Shown here one piece after another: positions 27,401 through 35,658 of a stretch of 64,000 nucleotides of DNA (its first letter is position 1; every line of letters starts with the position of its first letter). Under the pieces are notes generated by a model, which saw nothing but the letters and a program-made list of their open reading frames with translations, did no database searches and was not told where the DNA came from. The translations under genes were made by a program, and so were the position numbers. This DNA is from Algoriphagus vanfongensis DSM 17529 (GTDB taxonomy: Bacteria > Bacteroidota > Bacteroidia > Cytophagales > Cyclobacteriaceae), in assembly GCF_000429465.1 (NCBI RefSeq), contig NZ_AUBX01000017.1, forward strand, positions 1 through 64,000. The letters run 5' to 3'.

Positions 27401-30400
27401 ATCGGGAGAAAATGGAGATAGCTCACGGCAGGGCAATGAACAGGTCTTTATTCAATGCCACCTTGAAGTATTATTTCAAAGTCATGCTCAAGAATCTATT
27501 GGGGGATTTTGATATCGATCAGACCATGCTTTTCATGCTTCACCATGTTTCCGGTACGGGGAATTTACCTGTCTTCAGAGTGGATAATCAGCCATATGGA
27601 GTTTTGCCTGTTTCGCCGGTCAAATTGTTTAAGTCGCAAGGATCAGCTAAAAAAGGCACTGAATCAAGCTATATCAAGAATCTGACTTTATTCCTGAAGC
27701 AGACTAAGGCAGCGTTTGATCAAATCAATGCAAATCCGATACATATCAACAGTGCAGCTTATACTTCTAACCCGCAGTCTGAGTTTCTGAAGATTTTGGG
27801 TCTTGAGCCTTTTTCAAAAGAGTTTTTCTTCAGATTTGGAGTCAATGCCGCCAATCGCTGGCAAGATCCTGATGGGGAAGGGCTTGGTTTTAATGTCAAT
27901 TGGGATCATATAACTGAGAAATTCAGCCCGAGTGAGGTCGCCTATAATTACAACCTGCTGCTAAAAGGGCTGGGACATACATCTACATCCACTCAGACCA
28001 ATGCTATTTCCAAGTCCAATATTTACAAAAACCGATTCACGGAAGGAAATTTCATTTTGGGGAATTTGGTACAAGATCCCGCATTAGGCAAAGATGCATT
28101 GGCAATTACAGACAAGGGGACAAATTATATTGAATGGCTCCATGGATTGAATAGTCTTACCGGTCTTACTGAGTTAAAATATTCAGATCTACCTAAAGTC
28201 TCTGTCGAAGGTGAAAATCAGACGCAATATTCCGTGTTGATGGCAATGCTCAGAGGCTCTTTAGTATATGATCATGGGATCTACGCCAAAAGGGCTGTCA
28301 ACAAACTAAAAGACTTGGACGTCAGTACTCTTGAGAGATTATTGTCTTCACATATTGATTTGGTCAGCTATAGGCTTGATGCATGGCTGACAGGATTATC
28401 AGATTTTAGACTCAAGGAACTTCGAAAAAATAAAAAAGCAGGGACTTATCTCGGGGCCTATGGGTTTGTGCATGATCTGCGTAGGGCTCCAGATCCTATT
28501 GATTCCGTATCCTCGTTGCCAGAGGGGCTAGAATCTTCCAATGGGCAGGATGTGAAGGTGTTGCCAGACAGTCAGGGATTTATTCATGGACCTAGTATGA
28601 ATCATGCGGTGACTGCCGCAGTCCTGCGGGCTGGTTATAACTCTATCAAAGCCAAAGAAGGTGCTAGTAATGCCCTCTCTATCAATTTGACATCTAGGAG
28701 AGTTAGGATGGCACTTCACCTCTTAGAAGGAGTAGGGAATGGACAAGAGACTGGAGCTTTGCTTGGTTATATGTTTGAAAGAGCTCTACATGAAAAATAT
28801 GACAATGGTTTAGGGGCGCCTTTGGAGATGGATGTACACATTTATCGGCTGAGAAGGAAATTTCCTACCTATTCAGATACCTCGATCGATCCGACAAATA
28901 CCAATCAACTGGAGGCCATCAAAGCTGCCAATGTGGTGGATGGGCTGGCATTGCTAGACCATATCAAAGAGGATATGGAGACTAAAAAACTCTGGAATGA
29001 CGAAAAAACTTACGTGGATAACATTATCCAGAAAAGCGGAGGGCAATTTACCTTCAGGGGTTTTCCTTGGGGGCTTCAGAGTCAATTGCCCAATCCTCTC
29101 ATTCCTCCAACCGGCTCATCCAAATCTCTTGAAGAAAAGAAAATCAGGGCTATAGTCCATGAACTAGATAATATGGCTGATGCGATCGATTCACTTGGTG
29201 ATTTGGTCACTGCAGAAGGAGTATACCAACTGGTCAGAGGAAATCATGTCCGCGCAACGGCAGTTTTGAATGCGATCTCGGAGGGGAAAGTGCCATTGGA
29301 TCCGGAAATAATCCGAAGTATGAGGCAGGGTGTGATGGTTACACAAAGGGCAATTCTTCAGGTTCCTGTGGTGGCAAACTCTAATTCACCTTGGTCTGGA
29401 GTCGCAGTAAGTCCTAAAAGTAAAGCAGAGCCATCTTTGAATCACTGGATTGCGGCCCAGATCGGAGACCCCGAAAAAGTAGCTTGGAAAGTGCAGTTTG
29501 GGGAGACGGAATCCAGTATGAACCTTTTGGATTTGGGTATGCAGCCATTGGATTTGGTCATGCTGATTACTACTGGAGGTGATGAAAGTCAAAGTGAACT
29601 ACAAGCTAGATGTATTACGCATTTGCATGCCAATGGTGCGCTACCGAATGATGATATTCAAATCAAATTTAATGAGGCGGCAGGGGCTGAGGATTTAAGT
29701 TTTGGTGAAATCGTTTCCTTGATACAACATTTAGGAAAAGTGATTGGCTCTTCTAGACCAGCAGACGCCAGAGATTATAGGATTGCGGAAGATGAAGCCA
29801 ATTTTGGTCCGACCGCTCCAGGAATTGATACTGAAGAGCTCATGAGCCGAATGTCAGCTGCAGTGGCTGATTATCAGGCATTGTTGGATAGCTTGTCTCC
29901 CTTTGAAGGGGCTAAAACGTCCTACTCAGTGGGAGAGAAAAAGCTGGCGGTAGATTCATTAGTGGCTTTGACTCAAGTTGGGTTTGCAGGCTTTTATCCA
30001 ATTAATCTTGAGGAAGATGTACTGGCGATGGCTCAGCGAATCATTTCAGCAAAAGCAAGGATGGTAGAAAATATTGGTTTTGCACAAGCGAAGTTTGCTG
30101 AACTAGAGTTGGAAATTGATCAGGGTAAATGGCTCAGCTTTCTCACAGATTTTTCTTCAAAATTTTTTGGAAGTGGCTTCAAAATGATTCCCAAAACCAG
30201 CATCAGTAATGAAACAGATATATCAGGGCAATTGGGTATTTCATGGGCGGAAAGCCCCTTGAGACATCATCCGGAAAGTTTGATGGAAGATTGGTGGTCC
30301 AGTATTTCTTTGGTAAGAAATAGGCTGAGCTATCTCGAAACAGTATCTATGGTAGGGGAAGTATTGCACGGTAATGCCATTGGGCTGAAGCCAGTACAAT

Positions 30401-30957
30401 TGCCGTGGGATATGAATAATCTGCCTCCTCTCAGCGAGCGTGACTATTGGCTGGGAGCGGAGTTTCCTTCAGATCACAATCCTGATGGAGACAAGCTGTC
30501 ATTATTGATTTTTGGCCAAGAGCATCTTCAATCGCAGAGTTGCGGACTGATTTTGGACGAGTGGATGGAGATCATCCCTGATGCCAAAGAAACGACGGGA
30601 ATAGCTTTTCATTTCAATCAGCCAGACTCCAGAGCTCCTCAAAGTTTGCTATTGGCAGTACCTCCTGAGAAAAGAGGAACCTGGGATTTCGAAGAGCTGG
30701 GACTTTGTGTGGAAGAAGCTTTCAATTTGGCTAAGCTAAGAGCTGTCGAACCGGATCAGATTGATTCTTCCATGTTTGCTCAGCTATTGCCGGCGACAGC
30801 CACTCTGGCATTTGGAGATACTAAATTTGCTCAGATCTTGGCAGGAATCGATGAGGATGATACGAATGACGCGCAACCAGGCGATGAGCAAAAGTTGGGA
30901 TATTTTATAGATTATACAGGAGTGAATGAGGGATTTGAACCAGATGAACTAACATGA
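24442..30957 (+). CDS. 2171-residue coiled-coil protein of unknown function, third gene of the giant operon
   Basis: I cannot name a function. It starts 4 nt after the preceding stop. Residues 30-41 (VLMLPVRLETKF) begin a globular segment. About 60-560 is mostly helical and Lys/Glu-rich with heptad-like spacing, suggesting coiled coil. Then LWVRIFPDDIAIDNHDERL at about 569, GDYQHVVTGKTVQNPLPV at about 810, LPVFRVDNQPYGVLPVSP at about 1042, GQETGALLGYMFERAL at about 1433, and YQLVRGNHVRATAVL at about 1595. No signal peptide, transmembrane segment, nuclease or ATPase motif is visible. It is the largest of the three unnamed partners and would be the main candidate for a scaffold. Confidence 0.8.
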   Translation: MTIPHLVGKYNDPNFHQIKIAFNQRSDDFPVLMLPVRLETKFMNYSRLVKPSTSSRGGVNTIVQNAYKLISQIQIFFAPENIKSAKVAEIGKALEGYRAGVDKLADLVNKITEAPRADKLVLRDAAGDILTVMSPIQVAASVAKYKGELLTSIDELKNAVERIKTPSLDIYQKGKLYLEGLEKLNKSIDAIFVSEKINAASLEKELAAIDKQLAELDELADAPDFRATEEMIQQIQSKISYIKRQHKSGNVRLTNFKIGYTGQKDLKKEEYDLRGKINELKKKIDAETVPVVRFRETIQTFPIKQLNSQIVKASSFLTSRLRIGIKNYKTLAATQKELLVQLKEIQSNAQLPLDGELADINQLKSSYANLKKLLDSFLTNSKKIRPTTSIEKSGITRLGTQLGQFMDAVKELEPGFKKVENQILAENKIKTSTLSAVATRGSILTARDAIRVSTVKTPQQTLTELTKQLTELQQKIKATASSTILLPRSEYNNLKSAYFSLRDQVNNVLAANPLPEANATREETDKVLVAIENQILDQLTDVNDPRDRFYEEMKGRVVFTVQSVEVKELWVRIFPDDIAIDNHDERLTDEEETIAKDFYYEVYSKIEKDRQAAKLGAWRAAAASLGVRRAAYAIKILSPKELTNGKITTIQNSLEEYLRKNLGFEGRGIGKTKSDARIEKLLQAFAEAPVTIKKMLSKSNFTACVETKGTLDKAISDFRQLIDLLSSWVTNRTSADQKAQIEKLASLINESGKLVYEYYKTNIEQLNLPFRPELTFPNVEKKSKSWDRAGYTEAMPNRFVVVTKRGDYQHVVTGKTVQNPLPVSLDPSADQSEHFTHLPNGDLQVPEELSWMFDFDAAVEAGLGVKIPLDNDDWDKGFELVMAYGVQNKDAQESQKLVDKLFTNHLYSDGGLEYLPTATATNNTENVKSPYRSLDNDLDGAFDLFFAEESPQYLDSYADAHELEISDGQFFKEALGIPKDLADNIRYREKMEIAHGRAMNRSLFNATLKYYFKVMLKNLLGDFDIDQTMLFMLHHVSGTGNLPVFRVDNQPYGVLPVSPVKLFKSQGSAKKGTESSYIKNLTLFLKQTKAAFDQINANPIHINSAAYTSNPQSEFLKILGLEPFSKEFFFRFGVNAANRWQDPDGEGLGFNVNWDHITEKFSPSEVAYNYNLLLKGLGHTSTSTQTNAISKSNIYKNRFTEGNFILGNLVQDPALGKDALAITDKGTNYIEWLHGLNSLTGLTELKYSDLPKVSVEGENQTQYSVLMAMLRGSLVYDHGIYAKRAVNKLKDLDVSTLERLLSSHIDLVSYRLDAWLTGLSDFRLKELRKNKKAGTYLGAYGFVHDLRRAPDPIDSVSSLPEGLESSNGQDVKVLPDSQGFIHGPSMNHAVTAAVLRAGYNSIKAKEGASNALSINLTSRRVRMALHLLEGVGNGQETGALLGYMFERALHEKYDNGLGAPLEMDVHIYRLRRKFPTYSDTSIDPTNTNQLEAIKAANVVDGLALLDHIKEDMETKKLWNDEKTYVDNIIQKSGGQFTFRGFPWGLQSQLPNPLIPPTGSSKSLEEKKIRAIVHELDNMADAIDSLGDLVTAEGVYQLVRGNHVRATAVLNAISEGKVPLDPEIIRSMRQGVMVTQRAILQVPVVANSNSPWSGVAVSPKSKAEPSLNHWIAAQIGDPEKVAWKVQFGETESSMNLLDLGMQPLDLVMLITTGGDESQSELQARCITHLHANGALPNDDIQIKFNEAAGAEDLSFGEIVSLIQHLGKVIGSSRPADARDYRIAEDEANFGPTAPGIDTEELMSRMSAAVADYQALLDSLSPFEGAKTSYSVGEKKLAVDSLVALTQVGFAGFYPINLEEDVLAMAQRIISAKARMVENIGFAQAKFAELELEIDQGKWLSFLTDFSSKFFGSGFKMIPKTSISNETDISGQLGISWAESPLRHHPESLMEDWWSSISLVRNRLSYLETVSMVGEVLHGNAIGLKPVQLPWDMNNLPPLSERDYWLGAEFPSDHNPDGDKLSLLIFGQEHLQSQSCGLILDEWMEIIPDAKETTGIAFHFNQPDSRAPQSLLLAVPPEKRGTWDFEELGLCVEEAFNLAKLRAVEPDQIDSSMFAQLLPATATLAFGDTKFAQILAGIDEDDTNDAQPGDEQKLGYFIDYTGVNEGFEPDELT

Positions 30958-32882
30958 TAAAATTATATGATCCATGTGAGCCATTTCGAGCCTATAATAG
31001 GATAGAAGGTAGGCCTAGAGAAGAAGAACTGGATGATTCTTTAGCAGCGAAAATTCACGATCCTTTATGGATGATTTCGCGTCAGTTCCAATTTGGAGAA
31101 TTGAAAGGAGAGGATGCGGGCTCTGCTATTTTTGCCAAAGCGGCTATCAATACCGTAAGAATGAGCTCCTTCACTGGAGCAAATGGGCAAAAAATCCCCT
31201 ATTCGGAAGATATTCCGATGGAGGCGAGAGTAGAGCGCTTGATTCCATCTATTGATTTGAAGCAGGCGGTGAGGTTTGGGAAGAAGTTTTCAAAACTTCT
31301 AGATGAAGAAGGGGGTGGCTTGCCGGCTAGTCAAGGTTATAGCGTAGGAATGTATCAGGAATTGTTGGTTCGTAGGTTCCCTTTTGAAGTGCCGGAAATT
31401 AGCGATAGTGATACCGCACAGCTTTCTGCTTCAAAGGCAAGAGCCCTGAGTTTGCAACAAGCCTCTTCATTTTTGAGAACTATGGCAGGCAGAGCGGTTA
31501 ATGGAAGACTCCTTTGGGAGATTCTAAACAGTGATACTTCAGCTATTGGAGCAATTGTTTTGGCAGCAAACCAATCAGCTACAGCGGAAAAGTTTATTCA
31601 ATCCAAGCATAAAACTGCCGTTCAAAATGCAGCGAATCGTTGGGTTGAGTATGTTAAAAATGAATTGAATTTGCCCGAAAATGATCAGGATGATTCATGG
31701 TTGTCAGAAAGGCTGGAGTATGCTTTCAAAACCAGCATCGATGAAGGTGATTCATCAGAAACTGAGCTTCAAGCTACTGAATATTTTCAAGGGCATTTGG
31801 ATTGGTATTCGTTTGATGTCGCCAAAGAAAAGCAAAATGGGGCTGGGGCTATAGATGCCAATATCAAAAAAAGAGAGGTGTTGACCGTGATTCCAGCCGA
31901 AGCGAGTTTTGCCGGAATGCCTAATTCTCGATGGTGGGAGATGGAAGATGGATCAATCGATCTGGGGAATCTAAAGGCCTCGGATACGGATATTGCAAAA
32001 ATTTTGGTGACCCAGTATGCGTTACAATATAGCAATGACTGGCTGGCGATTCCCTATGATATTTCTACAGGGAGCTTTGTGGAGGTAGAAGGGATTCTGG
32101 TCAGGGATACATTTGGTCAAAACTTTTTTGTCAACGCAGCACATCACGAGGGAGAGAGTTGGAATGAATGGAATATGTATGCCTTGTCTGTGGATACTGG
32201 AGAGTTTGCTCAAGACTCCTTTGATAAAAGAGTGTTATTGCCTCCATCTACTGTGAAAACAATCGAGAGTGAGGCGATTGAGGAAGTTAAATTCATCAGA
32301 GATGAGATGGCAAATATGGTCTGGGGGATCGAAACACGAATACCAGATGGGTTGGGAGGCGGACTGGATGGTTATGAGGCTGCTAAAAATCTAAAAGAAG
32401 AATTTGACCGGCTGATCCAGGAAGAAAGTGCTCCTTTGAACTTGGTGCTGCCTGCTACTAATCCTCAGGCAGTGGAAAGTAAGGCTTCTACGTATAAGCC
32501 ACAGTTGAAATATCAACTGGGAAATAGCGTGAGTGAAAACTGGATTCCTTTTATAGCAGTTCATCAAAATGGCTCAAATAGAGAAATTCACTTTCAAAGA
32601 GCGTCTATGCCCAGAATCATGGACTTGTTTGATGCACATGCGATCAGGCCAAGAACTCCGCTACTAAGAGAGGGAATAGATGAAGATGATAAGCAGAATA
32701 CTCCGCTTTATATCAATGAGGAGGAGATACCCCGAGCCGGAGTTAAATTGACAGGGACTTATCAGAGAACTCGCTGGTACAATGGGAAGATTGTGTCTTG
32801 GTATGGCAGGAGGAAACGAACCGGTAGAGGGGAAGGAAGTAGCGGACTTAGATTTGATTTGGTATTGGAAAATAAACGATAA
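30954..32882 (+). CDS. 642-residue protein of unknown function, fourth gene of the giant operon
   Basis: I cannot name a function. Its ATG overlaps the previous stop by 4 nt (ATGA). The N-terminus begins MIKLYDPCEPFRAYNRIEGR and contains DPLWMISRQFQFGELKGED (from about residue 36), a strongly patterned block. Further blocks are RWWEMEDGSIDLGNL at about 322 and TRIPDGLGGGLDGYEA at about 460. The C-terminus (RTRWYNGKIVSWYGRRKR, then a Gly/Ser/Arg stretch and LRFDLVLENKR) is basic. There is no signal peptide or membrane helix. Neighbouring genes downstream are on the other strand, so this closes the operon. Confidence 0.8.
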   Translation: MIKLYDPCEPFRAYNRIEGRPREEELDDSLAAKIHDPLWMISRQFQFGELKGEDAGSAIFAKAAINTVRMSSFTGANGQKIPYSEDIPMEARVERLIPSIDLKQAVRFGKKFSKLLDEEGGGLPASQGYSVGMYQELLVRRFPFEVPEISDSDTAQLSASKARALSLQQASSFLRTMAGRAVNGRLLWEILNSDTSAIGAIVLAANQSATAEKFIQSKHKTAVQNAANRWVEYVKNELNLPENDQDDSWLSERLEYAFKTSIDEGDSSETELQATEYFQGHLDWYSFDVAKEKQNGAGAIDANIKKREVLTVIPAEASFAGMPNSRWWEMEDGSIDLGNLKASDTDIAKILVTQYALQYSNDWLAIPYDISTGSFVEVEGILVRDTFGQNFFVNAAHHEGESWNEWNMYALSVDTGEFAQDSFDKRVLLPPSTVKTIESEAIEEVKFIRDEMANMVWGIETRIPDGLGGGLDGYEAAKNLKEEFDRLIQEESAPLNLVLPATNPQAVESKASTYKPQLKYQLGNSVSENWIPFIAVHQNGSNREIHFQRASMPRIMDLFDAHAIRPRTPLLREGIDEDDKQNTPLYINEEEIPRAGVKLTGTYQRTRWYNGKIVSWYGRRKRTGRGEGSSGLRFDLVLENKR

Positions 32883-33033
32883 TTACCTAAATTGAATTCA
32901 TCAATATATGACTTAAAAACACTAAAAATATCGCACTTCGGTGTCGGAATCTGAGCAAGTAAGGAAGAAAAACAGGGAATTGAATCTTGAGTAACAGTAT
33001 AACGAAGAGTAATACAATGACTTTCTGCAGCAC

Positions 33034-33066
33034 AGTGGCGTCTCCTACGGTTGACGCTTTTTTTAT
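33034..33066 (+). terminator. probable terminator of the giant operon
   Basis: GCGTC and GACGC form a short stem with a 10-nt loop, followed by a 7-T run. It lies about 155 nt after the last stop codon and directly before the convergent SelU-like gene. The stem is short, so confidence is moderate. Confidence 0.5.
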
Positions 33067-33070
33067 GTCC

Positions 33071-34051
33071 TTAGTAGAATTTTCTGATCAATAAGTCAGC
33101 TGCTTGATCCATGTCTTGATTGTCCAATTCGCAATCAAAATTAATAGTATCTAAGGTATTGTAGGACTCGGATTGGTCAAAATAGTCCACAAGAATTCCC
33201 ATCAGTTCTTCGTAGTTTTTTTCTCTTAGATATTGTAGCGCCTGATCTGCAATTGATTTGCCTAGTTTGAATTTTAGTTTTTCTATTCCAGACGCGAGTT
33301 TTGGATCGTTGACCTTTGCATACTGCTGAATAATCCGATGTATTCGGGCTGGTTTTGGTAGATTGAGTTTGATTTTCTTAGCGTTTTCCATATGATCCAA
33401 AAGAGGCAAAGGAATCATGTTTTTCCCCAAATTGAATTTTTCAGCTTCTACGAAAATCACTTTATTGAGATCCATCGAGGCAAGTTTGTGAGCTAGCGAC
33501 CAAATAAATGAGTCCTGAGAGAGTTGTTCTTTTTCTTCGAGATTACCAAAAACGGAACCCTTATGTCGGGCAATACTTTCAAGATCAAGTGTCTGTGCTC
33601 CTTTGGATTCCAGTATTCTCAAAAGCTCCGTTTTTCCCGCTCCAGTCTTTCCGAATAGTGTGACAAAAGAAAATGGTCTTTTCATAAAGTCAATAGACTC
33701 TTGATTTAGTCTTTTAGTGCCACCTTGGTATATAAGGACATTGGAGGTGGGGCGGTAGTGTTGCCAAACAGCCAGAGAAATCAAATAGGGAGCTTCATCT
33801 ATCAATATTATCGTTTCATTCGTGTCAAAAAACTTCTGATATTGCTGGACTTGGTGCATTAGTTCTATGCCTTCTGAGCAGGGGAAACCTTTGGATTTGA
33901 TCTTTTTAAGATCACGGGAGGTATAAGAAAGAATTTTTTCTGCAAATGGAATTGGGGAGTTCGATTTGCTTTCGATAGCTCTGGTGTCTAGGATTTTTTG
34001 TGGTTTGTCCCAGAAGTCAAAAATTGAATAAGTGTATTTGCTTGAATTCAT
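33071..34051 (-). CDS. tRNA 2-selenouridine synthase (SelU/MnmH)-like protein without the rhodanese cysteine
   Basis: 326 residues laid out like E. coli SelU: an N-terminal rhodanese-like region (1-120) and a C-terminal P-loop domain. FGKTGAGKTELL at 133-144 is the Walker A motif, and LESIARHKGSVFG at about 157-169 is a SelU signature (LEGLARHRGSAFG in E. coli). SelU replaces sulfur with selenium at wobble 2-thiouridine in tRNA. Its rhodanese domain has an essential Cys in a CCARGG block. The aligned stretch here reads LIDEAP (83-88), with no Cys, and the start of the domain is also degenerate. Either the P-loop domain works alone or the protein has another role. It is convergent with the giant operon and divergent from hemB. 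Confidence 0.8.
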   Translation of the reverse strand: MNSSKYTYSIFDFWDKPQKILDTRAIESKSNSPIPFAEKILSYTSRDLKKIKSKGFPCSEGIELMHQVQQYQKFFDTNETIILIDEAPYLISLAVWQHYRPTSNVLIYQGGTKRLNQESIDFMKRPFSFVTLFGKTGAGKTELLRILESKGAQTLDLESIARHKGSVFGNLEEKEQLSQDSFIWSLAHKLASMDLNKVIFVEAEKFNLGKNMIPLPLLDHMENAKKIKLNLPKPARIHRIIQQYAKVNDPKLASGIEKLKFKLGKSIADQALQYLREKNYEELMGILVDYFDQSESYNTLDTINFDCELDNQDMDQAADLLIRKFY

Positions 34052-34123
34052 GAAGGGCTATTTAATTCTTAAGTTACGTTTTTGGGGTTCATTTTTGGAG
34101 TAAAAAATGGATAATATCTGTTG

Positions 34124-34157
34124 TTGTTTCACAGGGAAGTTTTGAAGAGTAACTTTG
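34124..34157 (+). promoter_or_regulatory. hemB promoter
   Basis: A perfect Bacteroidota -7 element TAACTTTG at 34150-34157 has TTG at 34124-34126, a 23-nt spacer at the long end of the tolerated range. Transcription would begin 10-15 nt before the hemB ATG at 34176. Confidence 0.6.
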
Positions 34158-34175
34158 TAATCAAATCTAATATCT

Positions 34176-35144
34176 ATGAACAGAAGACCCAGAAGAAATA
34201 GGAAGTCCGAAGTAGTGAGAAACTTGGTAGAAGAAACAACCCTCTCGGTCAATGACTTAATTTTCCCTTTGTTTTTGATTCCTGGAGAAAAGAAAAAAGT
34301 CGAAGTGGATTCTATGCCTGGTATTTATCGTTTTTCGATTGATAAAATGCTAGAGGAAATTGAGTCTTGTATGAAGCTTGGTGTCAAATCCTTTGACGTT
34401 TTTCCGGCTTATCCTGAGGAGTTGAAAGATTCTGTGGCATCTGAGAGTTACAATCCCGAAACATTTTACCTCAAAGGTCTTCGAGAGATCAAAAAGAATT
34501 TTCCGGAACTATGTCTGATGTCAGATGTGGCAATGGATCCATATAGCAGCGATGGACACGATGGGCTCGTCCAAAACGGTAAAATTTTAAATGATGAGAC
34601 GTTAGCCATTCTTAGCAAAATGGCCTTAGCTCAGGCGGATGCCGGAGTAGATATATTAGGGCCTTCAGATATGATGGATGGACGAGTGGGGTATTTGAGG
34701 GATGAGTTGGATGAGAATGGGTTCACCGAAACATCGATCATGTCCTATACAGCCAAATATGCAAGTGCATTCTATGGTCCGTTTAGAGATGCGCTAGACT
34801 CAGCTCCTAAGTTCGGTGATAAGAAAACCTATCAAATGAACCCAGCCAATTCACAAGAAGCCTTAATAGAGGCGGATCTTGATATAGAGGAAGGCGCAGA
34901 TTTTTTAATGGTGAAGCCTGCTTTGGCTTATTTGGATATTATTAAGCTTTTGAATGAAAACTATCCTCTGCCGATAGCGGCATATAATGTGTCTGGAGAA
35001 TATTCCATGATCAAAGCATCGGCCCAAAAAGGTTGGCTGGACAATGATCGGGCAATGCTAGAGTCATTGCTTAGTATTAAGAGGTCTGGGGCAAAGATTA
35101 TTCTGACATATTTTGCAAAGGAGTTTGCGCTACTTTCTCGATAA
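34176..35144 (+). CDS. hemB: delta-aminolevulinic acid dehydratase (porphobilinogen synthase)
   Basis: A 322-residue enzyme that condenses two 5-aminolevulinate molecules to porphobilinogen, the second common step of haem synthesis. The Schiff-base lysine is in LMVKPALAYLD (about residue 250), and the second active-site lysine is in YTAKYASAFYGPFR (about 191-204). The metal-site segment is DVAMDPYSSDGHDGLV, with Asp residues where zinc-type enzymes have the Cys triad, so it is the zinc-independent, Mg-type form. The start at 34176 (MNRRPRRNRK) fits the promoter distance and has normal length. hemE is in the same window at 42639, so haem genes are scattered. Confidence 0.97.
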   Translation: MNRRPRRNRKSEVVRNLVEETTLSVNDLIFPLFLIPGEKKKVEVDSMPGIYRFSIDKMLEEIESCMKLGVKSFDVFPAYPEELKDSVASESYNPETFYLKGLREIKKNFPELCLMSDVAMDPYSSDGHDGLVQNGKILNDETLAILSKMALAQADAGVDILGPSDMMDGRVGYLRDELDENGFTETSIMSYTAKYASAFYGPFRDALDSAPKFGDKKTYQMNPANSQEALIEADLDIEEGADFLMVKPALAYLDIIKLLNENYPLPIAAYNVSGEYSMIKASAQKGWLDNDRAMLESLLSIKRSGAKIILTYFAKEFALLSR

Positions 35145-35164
35145 GTGGTGCTAATTATAAGTTA

Positions 35165-35192
35165 ATGCCCGAGTAATCGGGCTTTTTTTGTT
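35165..35192 (+). terminator. hemB terminator
   Basis: GCCCGA, loop GTAA, TCGGGC followed by seven T residues, about 22 nt after the hemB stop. Confidence 0.93.
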
Positions 35193-35658
35193 ATATGTGG
35201 TGTGTTTTTTAAGTCCTTTTTTAAAAGAATGTGTATTCTTTTTCTGTTATGCTCTAAAAAAAATCTGTTTTACCCGAATTTTTATAGTATTTATAATTTC
35301 AAGCTTTTGATTAAATTTTAATAAAATAGTCTATTTTCGGAATTATATTTGGAATTGATTTATTTTTTATTCAAGAAGTTTTGATTGGTGATTTTCGGAA
35401 TCCATTTCAAAGAATTTTATAGAGGGAATCAGAATTTTATTTTTTCTAATGGATCTGTCCTAAAAGCACTTGAAATTCTGAATAAATTGTAGAATTCGTA
35501 ATTTTTGGCTGGAAAAAATGCATAATGGAGTTAAAAATATGCTTTTTGATGAAAAAGTGATTTGTTTTTTAGCCTTAAATTAAATTACATTAGACGAAAG
35601 TAATTGCTTTTATACCTATAGTAAATTTTGAAAAAATTAAAATTTTAAAAGAAAACCT
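35193..35658. other. 466-bp AT-rich non-coding region before the ammonium transporter gene
   Basis: No gene is visible. The sequence is strongly AT-rich, with repeated AGAATTTTAT-type words at about 35411-35437 and TTGTAGAATT at 35488. The 12-mer ATGCTTTTTGAT at 35539-35550 recurs as its exact reverse complement at 38430-38441, upstream of the small repeat-protein gene, and with one mismatch at 14457-14468, upstream of the giant operon. Because this long leader precedes an ammonium transporter, it may hold nitrogen-responsive control sites, but no known operator is recognisable. Confidence 0.5.

Noticed and set aside
14595..32882. Phage-tail or contractile-injection cluster as the explanation of the giant operon
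   Set aside because: I found no sheath, tube, baseplate J, tape-measure, lysozyme or AAA-loader gene in or around the four genes.
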